Shown here: positions 50,611-58,798 of the stretch, one piece after another | How the letters are laid out: each line of letters opens with the position of its first letter | Numbering within the stretch: the first letter of the stretch is position 1 | Origin: GCA-016699835 sp964543905 | GTDB taxonomy: Bacteria; Planctomycetota; Phycisphaerae; Phycisphaerales; UBA1924 | Direction of reading: 5' to 3' | Assembly (NCBI GenBank): GCA_964543905.1 | Contig: CAZIZO010000012.1 | Coordinates: forward strand, 1-64,000 | Length of the DNA stretch: 64,000 nucleotides | The notes under the pieces: model-generated | The model's input: only the letters and a program-made list of their open reading frames with translations | Told to the model about the DNA's origin: nothing | The model's database searches: none | Position numbers and translations under genes: made by a program

Positions 50611-53600
50611 CTAGCCGATCGCATTCAACTGAGCCTCCGCCGCCGCCAGGTCGCCTTCTTTCTTCGCGAGGAGTTGCCTGGTTTCCTCGACCATATGCGG
50701 CGGGGCCTTGGCGGTGTACCCCGGATTCGCGAGTCGGCCTTGCAAGGTTGCAACTTCCTTCTGCAAACCGACGATGAGTTTCTTCATCCGTTCCACTTCG
50801 GCGGCCTTCGCATCGCCCGCGTCCCCCGAGGCCGCCGCGGCGGCGGGGTCCACGAGTTTGCTCACGCGGTGCTCGGCGCCTTCGAACATGAACGTCGCAA
50901 CCGGACCGGCGTCGGCGGCCGGCGCGTGCGTGGTGATCGCCTCGACGTTGGCAAGCGTCTGGATGAGCACGACCGCTTCGTCCGTCGCGATCCCAGCGCC
51001 GAACTCGCCGCCGAGGGGCTTGTCCTTGCCCGCGGGCAGATGCAGCACCACCTTGTGCTTGGGTGTGACCTTGCGCTCCGCACGCACCTCGCGGACCTTG
51101 TCGATGAGTTCGCGGAGGCGGTTGAAGTTTGCTTCGGCGTCGGGATCGCCCAGCGTCTCGCTCATGATCGGCCAGCCGGCCGTGGCGAGCAGCCCACCTT
51201 TCGTCGGCGGCGAGAGCGTCACGCCTTCCACGGGCGTCAGCGGGATCAGGCTCAACTTCTCGTAGATCGCCTCGGTGACGAACGGCATCACCGGGTGCAG
51301 CAGCCGCACGATCGCCTCGATCGCCGTCCGCAGCACGGCCCGCTGGCTCGCGTTGGTGGCCACCGTCGGCTTGATCGCCTCCAAATACCAATCGCAGAAG
51401 TCTCGCCACAGCAGGTCGTACACGATCTGCGCGTAGTTGGAGAACTGGTACTGCGCGAGCGCGTCGTCGCACGCGGCGACGGCGGTCGAGAGTCGCGACA
51501 AGAGCCAGCGATCGGCGAGCGTCGTCGCCTTCGCGGGCGTCGGTGTGCCCGCGTCGGTCCCGAGGATGCCCATCGCGAACCGTGCCGCGTTCCACAACTT
51601 ATTCGCGAAGTTGCGGCCGAGGTCGAACTTCTCGCTCGTGTTGCGCCCCTGGGCGTCCTTCTTGACGGGGAGGCGCACGTCCTGGGTCTGCGTCGCCATC
51701 TGGCAGAGGGTGAAGCGCATGGCGTCGCTGCCGTGGGTGGCGATGATGTCGAGCGGATCGACGCCGTTGCCCAGGCTCTTGCTCATCTTCCGCCCCTCGC
51801 CATCCTGCACGACGGCGTGGATGTAGACGTGGCGGAAGGGGACGGGGCCTGGCCCGCGATCGTTGCCGAGGAGGTAGCGATTGAACATCACCATCCGGCT
51901 CACCCAGAGCGTGATGATCTCGCGGGCGGTGCAGAGGGTGCTGGTCGGGTTGAAGGCGGGGAGGAGGCTCGGCATGTCGGCGAGGCCGGTCTCCTTCGCC
52001 GCCTGCGCGGCGTCGGGCCAGCCCATCGTGGAGAGGGGCCAGAGGGCACTGGAGAACCAGGTGTCGAGGACGTCGGGGTCTTGGGTGAACCCGTTGGAAG
52101 CAAGTTTCTGTTCAATATGTTCTTGCCCGGGCTGCACACAGACATGCCAATATTGCACCGCGGCAGAGTCGTCGGCACTCGGCTGGATGTAGATCTTCTC
52201 GTTCTCTTTGTCGTCGAGAAACCCCAGTTGACGAACCATCCCCGCATGTGAATCCGACTTGATGTACGAAGCTCCTTCCGTCAACGTGTCGTTGGACTTC
52301 ACCTTGCTCCACACCGGAATCCGGTGCCCCCACCACAACTGGCGGCTGATGCACCAGTCGCGGATGTTGTCGTGCCACTGCTCGTAGGTCTTGGCGTAGC
52401 GGGCGGGGTAGAAGCGGAGGGCGCCGTCGCCGACATGGCTCACAGGCGAGACGCCTGTGCCACCATCTGGGACACCACTTGTGCCCGTGCACGGGCCCAT
52501 GTCATTTGACTCGGTGGCACAGGCGTCCCGCCTGTGCGGCCGACCGCGCACACGATCCACGAACTCATAGCGGGCTTCATGGGCGAAAGGACTCACCCAA
52601 GTAAATGGATAGGCACTCCACTGCTCCGCCAGGCCAGCCATGACGGGATTCTTCTGAATGTACGCAAGTTTCTCTTGGAACTCATCCGCGTCGCGCACGA
52701 TGCGATCGAACGACTCGTCGAGCCAGACCTGGCCCATCGTGCCGCGGATCTTTCCGATCTGGTGCGACGTGAACGACTTGATGCTGTGCATCAGTTCACT
52801 GAGCGAATGCCATCGCCCGTCTTCAGCCTCGAAGGGCGAGAGCAAGAGGTGCACATGATCGGGCATCACAGTGGCGGCACGCAGTTCCATTTTCACACCA
52901 TGCCAGTGCTTGCACGCATCGAGAACAATCCTGCGCTCCTCGGCGGAGAGTGTGCCGGAGGCCACCCGGAAGGTGATGAAATAGGTGCTCCCTCCAATCT
53001 GGAAGTGGGGCAGGTTGCGGGCGTGGACGTTGAGATTGTCTGAGACGGAGGCGAGTCGGCGATATGGGTCGGAGGTCTGTCGTGCTCCGCTCACAGGCGA
53101 GACGCCTGTGCCACCACTCAGAGATTCCAGGTTGGTTCGACTGGTTCGTTGCTCCGGCGTGAGCGCCGCGTTCGCGCACGCCGCGAGCCTTCGGTCGGTC
53201 ACCCTCACGTACCACTGATCGGATAAATAAGGCTCCACGATCGCCTTGCTGCGGTCGCTGTGCTTGACGGAGTGGCGGTGCGGCGTCGATCCCTCGAACA
53301 AGGGCTCGTTCCCCACCGTCCGCGCCTTGAACTCCTGGATCACCAGTTTGCGCGCGTCCTCACGCTTCTTGCCCACGAAGATGTGGGCGCCGTTCACGTC
53401 GGTCCAACCATGCTTGTCGGAGATGCTGCCGTCGGGGGCCATCACGTTGATGAGGACGGGGTTGCCGAGCGCCTCGATGGTCGCCGTGTGGCGTTGGCCG
53501 AGTTCGTAGTCGTTCTGGTCGTGGGCGGGCGTGACCTTGAGGAAGCCCGTCGCCATCTTGGCCTTGGGGTCGTTCTTCTCTTCGTCGCTGCGCGCGTAGC

Positions 53601-54579
53601 GCTCCGGAAGCACGACGTAGTCGTCTTCCAGGATCGGGATCACGCGCCCCACGATCGGCAACTCGCACATCAAGCCCCGCAGCGCCTTCGCGCGCGGATC
53701 GTGCGGGTTGATCGCGACCGCGACGTCGCCCAGGTACGTCTCGGGGCGGGTCGTCGCCACCGTGATCCACGCGGGCGCGTCGGCGGGGTGCTGCGAGGCG
53801 CCGGGGTAGCCGCGGGAGGACAACTCGTCCCACGTCACCGGCTCAACCTCGGGCTGGCCTTCGCCCATCGGCCCGGGCCCGCTCCCCAACGCTTTCTTCC
53901 GCACGAGCGGATACCGCAGGTAGTAGAACGCGCCGTCGATCTCCTCGTCGTAGCACTCGTCGTCGGCGACCGCGGTCTGGAGCGCGGGGTCCCAGTTCAC
54001 GAGCCTTTTGCCGCGGTAGATGAGGCCCTCCTTGAACAAACGGAAAAAGGCTTCCCGCACCGCCCGCGCGCACGTCTCGTCCATCGTGAAGCGCTGGCGG
54101 TCCCAGTCGCACGAGCACCCCATCGCCTTGAGTTGCCCCGTGATCGTGCCCTCGTATTCATCCTTGAAGGCCTGCACGTGGGCGACGAACTCCTCACGCT
54201 GCATCGAGGTGCGGAGAGCGCCCTTGAGTTGGCCCTCCTTGCGCAGGCGCTTTTCGACGACGGCCTGCGTGGCGATGCCGGCGTGGTCGGTCCCGGGCAT
54301 CCACATGGTCTCGAAGCCGCGCATGCGATGGACGCGGGCGAGGATGTCCTGGAGGGTGTTGTTGAGCGCGTGCCCGAGGTGGAGCGCGGCGGTCACGTTG
54401 GGGGGCGGAATCAGGATCGAGTACGGCTTCGCCTCGCCACGGACGACGCGCGTCGGGTCGGCGTGGAACGCCTTGGCGGCGATCCACCGATCCCAGACCC
54501 GCTTCTCGTGCTCGCTGGGGCGGTATTGTTTACTAAGTTCACCGGGTTCGATGGGGGATGTAGGGAGATTGGTGGACAT
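50611..54579 (-). CDS. valS: Valyl-tRNA synthetase with an in-frame REP-transposase insertion
   Basis: Charges tRNA-Val with valine. 1322 residues, against about 950-1100 normally. HIGH is HLGH at 67-70 and KMSKS is at 931-935; ISRQLWWGHRIPVW is intact, and a C-terminal coiled coil (VERMKKLIVGLQKEVATLQGRL) is present. Between SDQWYVRVTDRR and ALRFYPARYAKTYEQWHDNIRDWC, about residues 488-714, the frame carries a complete REP-associated tyrosine transposase domain bounded by palindromic repeats, without any stop or frameshift. ATG at 54579 has TACACT seven bases upstream. Because valS is essential in bacteria, either the insert is tolerated or another valS exists elsewhere. Confidence 0.93.
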   Translation of the reverse strand: MSTNLPTSPIEPGELSKQYRPSEHEKRVWDRWIAAKAFHADPTRVVRGEAKPYSILIPPPNVTAALHLGHALNNTLQDILARVHRMRGFETMWMPGTDHAGIATQAVVEKRLRKEGQLKGALRTSMQREEFVAHVQAFKDEYEGTITGQLKAMGCSCDWDRQRFTMDETCARAVREAFFRLFKEGLIYRGKRLVNWDPALQTAVADDECYDEEIDGAFYYLRYPLVRKKALGSGPGPMGEGQPEVEPVTWDELSSRGYPGASQHPADAPAWITVATTRPETYLGDVAVAINPHDPRAKALRGLMCELPIVGRVIPILEDDYVVLPERYARSDEEKNDPKAKMATGFLKVTPAHDQNDYELGQRHTATIEALGNPVLINVMAPDGSISDKHGWTDVNGAHIFVGKKREDARKLVIQEFKARTVGNEPLFEGSTPHRHSVKHSDRSKAIVEPYLSDQWYVRVTDRRLAACANAALTPEQRTSRTNLESLSGGTGVSPVSGARQTSDPYRRLASVSDNLNVHARNLPHFQIGGSTYFITFRVASGTLSAEERRIVLDACKHWHGVKMELRAATVMPDHVHLLLSPFEAEDGRWHSLSELMHSIKSFTSHQIGKIRGTMGQVWLDESFDRIVRDADEFQEKLAYIQKNPVMAGLAEQWSAYPFTWVSPFAHEARYEFVDRVRGRPHRRDACATESNDMGPCTGTSGVPDGGTGVSPVSHVGDGALRFYPARYAKTYEQWHDNIRDWCISRQLWWGHRIPVWSKVKSNDTLTEGASYIKSDSHAGMVRQLGFLDDKENEKIYIQPSADDSAAVQYWHVCVQPGQEHIEQKLASNGFTQDPDVLDTWFSSALWPLSTMGWPDAAQAAKETGLADMPSLLPAFNPTSTLCTAREIITLWVSRMVMFNRYLLGNDRGPGPVPFRHVYIHAVVQDGEGRKMSKSLGNGVDPLDIIATHGSDAMRFTLCQMATQTQDVRLPVKKDAQGRNTSEKFDLGRNFANKLWNAARFAMGILGTDAGTPTPAKATTLADRWLLSRLSTAVAACDDALAQYQFSNYAQIVYDLLWRDFCDWYLEAIKPTVATNASQRAVLRTAIEAIVRLLHPVMPFVTEAIYEKLSLIPLTPVEGVTLSPPTKGGLLATAGWPIMSETLGDPDAEANFNRLRELIDKVREVRAERKVTPKHKVVLHLPAGKDKPLGGEFGAGIATDEAVVLIQTLANVEAITTHAPAADAGPVATFMFEGAEHRVSKLVDPAAAAASGDAGDAKAAEVERMKKLIVGLQKEVATLQGRLANPGYTAKAPPHMVEETRQLLAKKEGDLAAAEAQLNAIG
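52438..52465 (-). repeat. REP-like palindrome, copy 1
   Basis: CACAGGCG (52441-52448), loop AGA, CGCCTGTG (52452-52459), with a GCT prefix and CCACCA suffix. All 28 bases are identical to copy 3 at 53089-53116. In the valS frame it encodes GGTGVSPVS. Confidence 0.85.
52513..52537 (+). repeat. REP-like palindrome, copy 2 (inverted)
   Basis: CACAGGCG (52518-52525), loop TCC, CGCCTGTG (52529-52536), preceded by GGTGG. It is inverted relative to copies 1 and 3, and with copy 1 forms a BIME-like pair. In the valS frame it encodes HRRDACAT. Confidence 0.85.
53089..53116 (-). repeat. REP-like palindrome, copy 3
   Basis: Identical over 28 bases to copy 1 and in the same orientation. The offset between the two copies is 651 bases, exactly 217 codons. 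It marks the upstream (N-terminal) edge of the inserted transposase. Confidence 0.88.
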
Positions 54580-54586
54580 CGGCGGA

Positions 54587-54592
54587 AGTGTA
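54587..54592 (-). promoter_or_regulatory. Candidate leaderless -10 element (TACACT) of valS
   Basis: Minus-strand TACACT ends seven bases before the valS ATG at 54579. Confidence 0.45.
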
Positions 54593-54649
54593 CGCGAAGG
54601 CATGCCGCAACCGATGGAGAACAAACGAACGAAAGGCGGACACGCGAGC

Positions 54650-55753
54650 ATGAACGCGAGCGACAGCAACCCGACCAGAGCCGGTCCCTCGACGAACGCC
54701 TCCCCCGACAAGGGAGGCGCCGGGTCCATGATCTCGACGATCGCGATCGGGGGGCTTTTGGTGCTCCTCGTGGTCGGGGTGGTGCTCGCGATTCGCGGGG
54801 CGCTCGGCCCCCGCGGCGCGACCGGCTCGGGGGCGACCGACCCCCACGCGCCCCCGGCCACGCTCGACTCCCTCGACGCCGTGCTCAACGCGGCGAAGAC
54901 CTACACGCAGCAGGATGAACTCGGGAAGGCGGAGGCCGTGCTGCGCCAGGGGATCCTCCAATGGCCCGAGGAGCCGAGGCTCTACGTCTCGCTGGGCGAA
55001 CTGCTCGTGAGCCGAAAGAACCCGGCGGACGCGTACGTGCAGTACGAGAAGGCCCTGTCGCTGGGCCAGCGCGACCCCGAGGTCGAGTTCGCCGCGGGCA
55101 CGGTGGCAAACATGGCGGGCCTGCCCGAGCGGGCCTTGGAGCACTACGCGGCGGTGCAGGCGGCGAACCCGACGGACAAGCGCGTCGCGCTCTACATGTC
55201 GCAGGTGCAACTCAAACTGAACCAGGTGACGGAAGCGAAGGCGAACCTGCTGATCGCGGGCAACCTCGACCCGGACAACCCGATGGTCTGGGGCACGCTG
55301 GCGGAGGTCGCGTTGCGGGAGAACAAACTCGACCTGGCCCTCTCGCACGTCGCGAAGGCGAGGCAGGCCGAGCCGGACAATCTGATGTGGCGGCTTGTGG
55401 AGGGGCGTGCCAAGGCGCGACAGGGCAAGCCGGAGGACGCGCTGCAGTTGTTCGTGGGCTTGTCGGACCTGGATAAACGAGACCCCGCGGTCCTCGCGAT
55501 CATGAGCGAGTGCTACGGCATGCTCAAGCGACCGGGGGACGCGGCGGCGCTCTACGCGAAGGCGGCGGACGCGGAACCGACCTTGGGCGAACTCGCGATG
55601 CAGGCCGCGCTCTGGCACCAGCGGGCGGGCGTCATGGATCAGGCGATCGTGTACGCAAAGCGGGCGAAGATGCTCGACGTGCGCGGGGCCGATGCGGTGC
55701 TGGAGATGCTGGAGAAGAAGGGCGCGGGAGGGGCCGGGGAAAAGAAGAAGTAG
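54650..55753 (+). CDS. Membrane-anchored TPR protein
   Basis: 367 residues. A membrane helix (MISTIAIGGLLVLLVVGVVLAI, about residues 27-48) is followed by at least seven TPR-like repeats, for example DELGKAEAVLRQGILQWPEEPRLYVSLGELL and LPERALEHYAAVQAANPTDKRVALYMSQV. TPRs mediate protein contacts; the repeats would face the periplasm. The ATG at 54650 leaves 70 bases to the divergent valS start; an ATG at 54602 is an alternative. Partner unknown. Confidence 0.75.
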   Translation: MNASDSNPTRAGPSTNASPDKGGAGSMISTIAIGGLLVLLVVGVVLAIRGALGPRGATGSGATDPHAPPATLDSLDAVLNAAKTYTQQDELGKAEAVLRQGILQWPEEPRLYVSLGELLVSRKNPADAYVQYEKALSLGQRDPEVEFAAGTVANMAGLPERALEHYAAVQAANPTDKRVALYMSQVQLKLNQVTEAKANLLIAGNLDPDNPMVWGTLAEVALRENKLDLALSHVAKARQAEPDNLMWRLVEGRAKARQGKPEDALQLFVGLSDLDKRDPAVLAIMSECYGMLKRPGDAAALYAKAADAEPTLGELAMQAALWHQRAGVMDQAIVYAKRAKMLDVRGADAVLEMLEKKGAGGAGEKKK

Positions 55754-55821
55754 GCCCCAGTGGCCAACCGTCCCAATCCGGCCGCTCCTCGACCTCGAGA
55801 CTCCGTGACTTCCGCACCGCC

Positions 55822-55827
55822 TAACGT
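55822..55827 (+). promoter_or_regulatory. Candidate leaderless -10 element (TAACGT) of the GT2 gene
   Basis: TAACGT ends seven bases before the ATG at 55835. Confidence 0.35.
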
Positions 55828-55834
55828 TGCCGGA

Positions 55835-56659
55835 ATGCCCGAGCCCGTGATTCCCGATCTTGATCTCTCCGTCGTCGCCCCGGCGCACAACGAAGAAGCC
55901 AATGTCGATGACCTCGTGCGCCAGGTGGGCGAGGCCCTCACCGGCTCGGGGCTCTCGTTCGAGTTCATCGTCGTGGACGACGGCAGCACCGACTCGACGC
56001 GAGCGAAGGTCGTGACCTTGATGCCGTCCAGGCCTTGGCTTCGCTGCGTCGCGATGACCACAACGCCGCCCGGGAAGGGCAACGGGCAGTCGGCGGCGTT
56101 CCATGCCGGCTTTCGCGCGACGCGGGGCAGGCTCGTCGCCGTGCTCGATGCCGATCTCCAGAATGACCCCGCGGAGATCCCCGCGATGGTGCGCCTGCTG
56201 CGCGAGCGCGGGGCCGATCTGGTGCAGGGTGATCGCTCCCACGCGAGGAAGGACAATGTCGTGCGTCGGGTCGGCTCGATCGTCGGGCGTCTTTTCCGTC
56301 GCTGGCTCCTGGGCGACACGATCCGAGACACGGGCTGCTCCCTCCGTGTCATGAAACGCGACGTCGCCCTCGCACTCCCCCTCGAGTTCCGCGGCATCCA
56401 CCGCTTCATCCCAATCACCGCGATCCACCTGGGCTACAAGGTGGTCGAGATGCCCGTCCAGCACCGTCCGCGCGTTGCGGGAGAGACGAAATACGGCTTG
56501 GGCATCGTGCAGCGCGCGTTGCCCGGGCTCCGCGACCTCTTTGCCGTGCGTTGGATGAGGGCACGTCGCCGCCCAACCTCGTCGATGGAAGTCGTGCCCG
56601 CGCCGCGCACGACGACGCCCGCGCACGCGCCCAAAGAAACCGCGGAGTCGGCGGCATGA
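55835..56659 (+). CDS. Family 2 glycosyltransferase (DPM/ArnC-like)
   Basis: 274 residues. GT2 motifs are clear: LSVVAPAHNEEANV, IVVDDGSTDSTR (first Asp pair), VLDADLQNDP (DxD), DRSHARKDNVVRRVGS, and the QHRPRVAGETKYG segment typical of dolichyl/undecaprenyl-phosphate sugar transferases. Unlike ArnC or GtrB it lacks the two C-terminal membrane helices. It overlaps the next gene by ATGA (56656-56659), so the two products probably act together in lipid-linked sugar or lipid A modification. Confidence 0.87.
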   Translation: MPEPVIPDLDLSVVAPAHNEEANVDDLVRQVGEALTGSGLSFEFIVVDDGSTDSTRAKVVTLMPSRPWLRCVAMTTTPPGKGNGQSAAFHAGFRATRGRLVAVLDADLQNDPAEIPAMVRLLRERGADLVQGDRSHARKDNVVRRVGSIVGRLFRRWLLGDTIRDTGCSLRVMKRDVALALPLEFRGIHRFIPITAIHLGYKVVEMPVQHRPRVAGETKYGLGIVQRALPGLRDLFAVRWMRARRRPTSSMEVVPAPRTTTPAHAPKETAESAA

Positions 56660-57300
56660 AGAAGCGCGTGAAGTGGGAGCCGTGGGCGCTCATGATCCTC
56701 ATGCTCGGCCTGGGGCTCTGGCTCGTCTGGTCCCCCATCTCCGGGCTCAAGGCGCCCAAGGCCCGCGAGGGGGCTCGCACCGTCGAGTTACGCGTCGGCA
56801 ACTCACGCGGAATCGTCGAAGTGTTCACGCCCCAGGGGCAGGCGGAGCCCTCGTTCCGCATGCTGCTGCGCGACGGCCATGTCTCGAACGAGATGTCGGG
56901 AACGGACTTCAAAGCCCTCTTTGGAGAGCAGGCCTACACCACCGCCGGCGCCCAACAGCCATCCCACCTCTTCCGCGTGCTCAACATCACCTCATGGGGA
57001 GGGCTCCTCTGGGTCAGCATCGGCTTCTTCGGGCAGATCGCCTTCACGGGTCGAACCTTGGTGCAATGGCTGGTCAGTGAAAAGCGTCGCGAAAGCGTTG
57101 TGCCCGAACTGTTCTGGTGGCTGAGTTTGGCCGGCGGCGCGATGCTGTTCACGTACTTCGTCTGGCGTCAGGATTTCGTCGGAGTGTTAGGGCAATCGTC
57201 GGGTATCGTGATTTACGCGCGAAACCTGCGCCTCATTTACAAAGCGCGCCGACGCGCGGCCGACGCCTCACATGAGAATCTTGCAACTTCTGTCAGATAA
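56656..57300 (+). CDS. Membrane protein with lipid-A-disaccharide-synthase N-terminal-like domain
   Basis: 214 residues. One N-terminal membrane helix (ALMILMLGLGLWLVW), a periplasmic beta-rich segment, then a C-terminal region of three or four helices matching the LpxB N-terminal-like ('LAB_N') domain: WVSIGFFGQIAFTGRTLVQWLVSEKRRESVVPELFWWLSLAGG, ending IVIYARNLRLIYKAR. Stand-alone LAB_N proteins are often encoded beside GT2 enzymes, as here with a four-base overlap. Probably part of an envelope glycolipid pathway. Confidence 0.82.
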   Translation: MKKRVKWEPWALMILMLGLGLWLVWSPISGLKAPKAREGARTVELRVGNSRGIVEVFTPQGQAEPSFRMLLRDGHVSNEMSGTDFKALFGEQAYTTAGAQQPSHLFRVLNITSWGGLLWVSIGFFGQIAFTGRTLVQWLVSEKRRESVVPELFWWLSLAGGAMLFTYFVWRQDFVGVLGQSSGIVIYARNLRLIYKARRRAADASHENLATSVR

Positions 57301-57321
57301 CCCTCTCAGTTTCCTTGCATC

Positions 57322-58005
57322 TTGACCGTTTTTGATGCACACTGGAGCGTGCGGGTCTTCTTGGACGGAGAACTCCAGAACAACACCCAACCGGGTTTGG
57401 GCGATGCCCTCCGAGACGCGGCGTCACGCGCCGAGGCGGCAGGTCGGATGATCGTGGAGGCCGTTGCGGATGGGAAGCCCCTCGACGACGCGGCGCTCGC
57501 CGACCCGGACAGATACCCGCGTCCGATCCTCGAGTTGCGTTTGACCTCGATCGAGCCGAAGGAGTTGGTGCGCTCCACCCTCCTTGGCGCCGAAGACGCG
57601 CTGGAGCAGGCGAAGGCGGACCAGTCCACGGCGGCCGAGATGATCCAGTCGGGCCAACTCGACGAGGCACGCGATCCGCTCGCGTCCATGCTCGAAACGT
57701 GGCAGGCGGTTCGCGAGGTGGTGACCCGGGGGTCGCAGGTGCTCCGTGTGGACCTGGACCGGGTGGATCTGGCTAAGGCGTCGGGGGGCCGCCTGGGCGG
57801 GCGCGTCGCCGATCGATCCAATGAACTCTTCGCGACGCTGGATGAACTCAAGTCGGCGCTCGCACGGGAAGACTGGTCGGCGGTGGGCGACTCGCTCGCG
57901 TACGACTTTGATGAACTGGTGAACTCGTGGCAGGTCATGCTGCGCTCACTCGCGGACCATGTGGCGGGCATGCCGGTGCGCAAGGCGCCGGGGGGTGAGG
58001 AATGA
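57322..58005 (+). CDS. Unknown helical protein
   Basis: 227 residues if begun at the TTG at 57322; a GTG at 57349 is the alternative. No family is recognised. The N-terminus (VRVFLDGELQNN) looks like a beta-strand domain, and the rest is helical and acidic (EDALEQAKADQSTAAEMIQSG, WQAVREVVTRGSQVLRVDL). No signal peptide. It overlaps the next gene by ATGA, so the two are coupled. Confidence 0.65.
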   Translation: MTVFDAHWSVRVFLDGELQNNTQPGLGDALRDAASRAEAAGRMIVEAVADGKPLDDAALADPDRYPRPILELRLTSIEPKELVRSTLLGAEDALEQAKADQSTAAEMIQSGQLDEARDPLASMLETWQAVREVVTRGSQVLRVDLDRVDLAKASGGRLGGRVADRSNELFATLDELKSALAREDWSAVGDSLAYDFDELVNSWQVMLRSLADHVAGMPVRKAPGGEE

Positions 58006-58703
58006 GCCCGGCCCTTGGCGAGATGCGCGTGGTGGACGACCTCATGGAGCGTGCGAGCCGCGCGCTCCTTGCGACCGAGTACTTCGAAGCGGAACACCTA
58101 TGCCTGGCGGCGTTGGAAAAGGCGTTCCAGGGCAGCGACTTTGAGCGCATGTCCCGCATCATCATGCCGCTGCAGGAATCAAGGCGTCAGCGGCGCCAGC
58201 AGGCGGCGGATACGGGCCGCGTGGTGGTGGTGAGCAAAGCGTTGCCAAGAGCCTCCGAGATCGAGTCGGGCATGTACCTTGTTGAACCCCCGCTGATCGG
58301 GCGACAAGCCAGGACGCTGCGGGAATCGGCCGAGCGACGGCGTGTGCCGGTGATCGTGGTCGCCCGCGAACCGCTGACGCGCCTGGGCAAGTGGCCCATC
58401 GTGGCCGTGGGCGACGGGCCCCGGATGCCCACGTCGATCCGCACGTACGTCGATCCGCCCAAGATGCCGCCGACCGCGGACTGGTTCTTGCGCACGAACG
58501 AACTGCTGGGCGATGCGGCGATCTCGAAAGTGAAAGCCGGCCCGGCGGCGTGGCGCGTGGACGAGTTGATGCACTTCCTCGACGCCCACCCGGATCACGA
58601 GAAACTCCACCAGGCCCTCGAGGCGGAATGTCGCAAGGCGATGGGGCAGCCCTTGCCGGCGCGGGCTCGCCCGGGGCCGATGGACGATCCGAGTTCGTTC
58701 TGA
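58002..58703 (+). CDS. Unknown protein coupled to the preceding gene
   Basis: 233 residues, not recognised. A helical N-terminus (MERASRALLATEYFEAEHLCLAALEKA) resembles a TPR-like hairpin. A central domain (RVPVIVVAREPLTRLGKWPIVAVG) and a helical C-terminus (AWRVDELMHFLDAHPDHEKLHQALEAECRKAM) follow. The ATGA overlap with the upstream gene (58002-58005) suggests a shared function. Confidence 0.65.
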   Translation: MSPALGEMRVVDDLMERASRALLATEYFEAEHLCLAALEKAFQGSDFERMSRIIMPLQESRRQRRQQAADTGRVVVVSKALPRASEIESGMYLVEPPLIGRQARTLRESAERRRVPVIVVAREPLTRLGKWPIVAVGDGPRMPTSIRTYVDPPKMPPTADWFLRTNELLGDAAISKVKAGPAAWRVDELMHFLDAHPDHEKLHQALEAECRKAMGQPLPARARPGPMDDPSSF

Positions 58704-58798
58704 AGTTCTCCGGCTGGCGTTCGTGTCGTGGAGAGGAATGGACCTGCTCACGGCATCGGATTCGGCATGGTGGACACTTCCGCGGACAACAATCGTGC

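Larger units (their letters stand above)
52438..53116 (-). mobile_element. REP-associated tyrosine transposase (RAYT, Y1/HUH) embedded in valS
   Basis: A Y1 single-strand transposase domain read in the same frame as valS. NLPHFQIGGSTYFITFRVA marks its start. The HUH motif is MPDHVHLLL with His575 and His577 in valS numbering. SIKSFTSHQIGKIRG and GQVWLDESFDRIVRD are typical. The catalytic tyrosine is Tyr640 in AYIQKNPVMAGL. Flanking REP-like palindromes lie at 53089-53116 (5' side) and 52513-52537 plus 52438-52465 (3' side). No internal stop ends the transposase, and no ribosome binding site or ATG precedes it; a GTG at 53094 is the only plausible internal start. RAYTs normally act in trans on REPs and lie between genes. 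Confidence 0.9.

Noticed and set aside
52534..53043. Plus-strand reading frame of 169 codons opposite the transposase
   Set aside because: It runs antisense to the transposase and valS, whose motifs are unambiguous; its sequence shows no family features.
50611..54579. valS as a broken pseudogene
   Set aside because: The frame is continuous, both catalytic signatures and the C-terminal coiled coil are intact, and the insert is a multiple of three.
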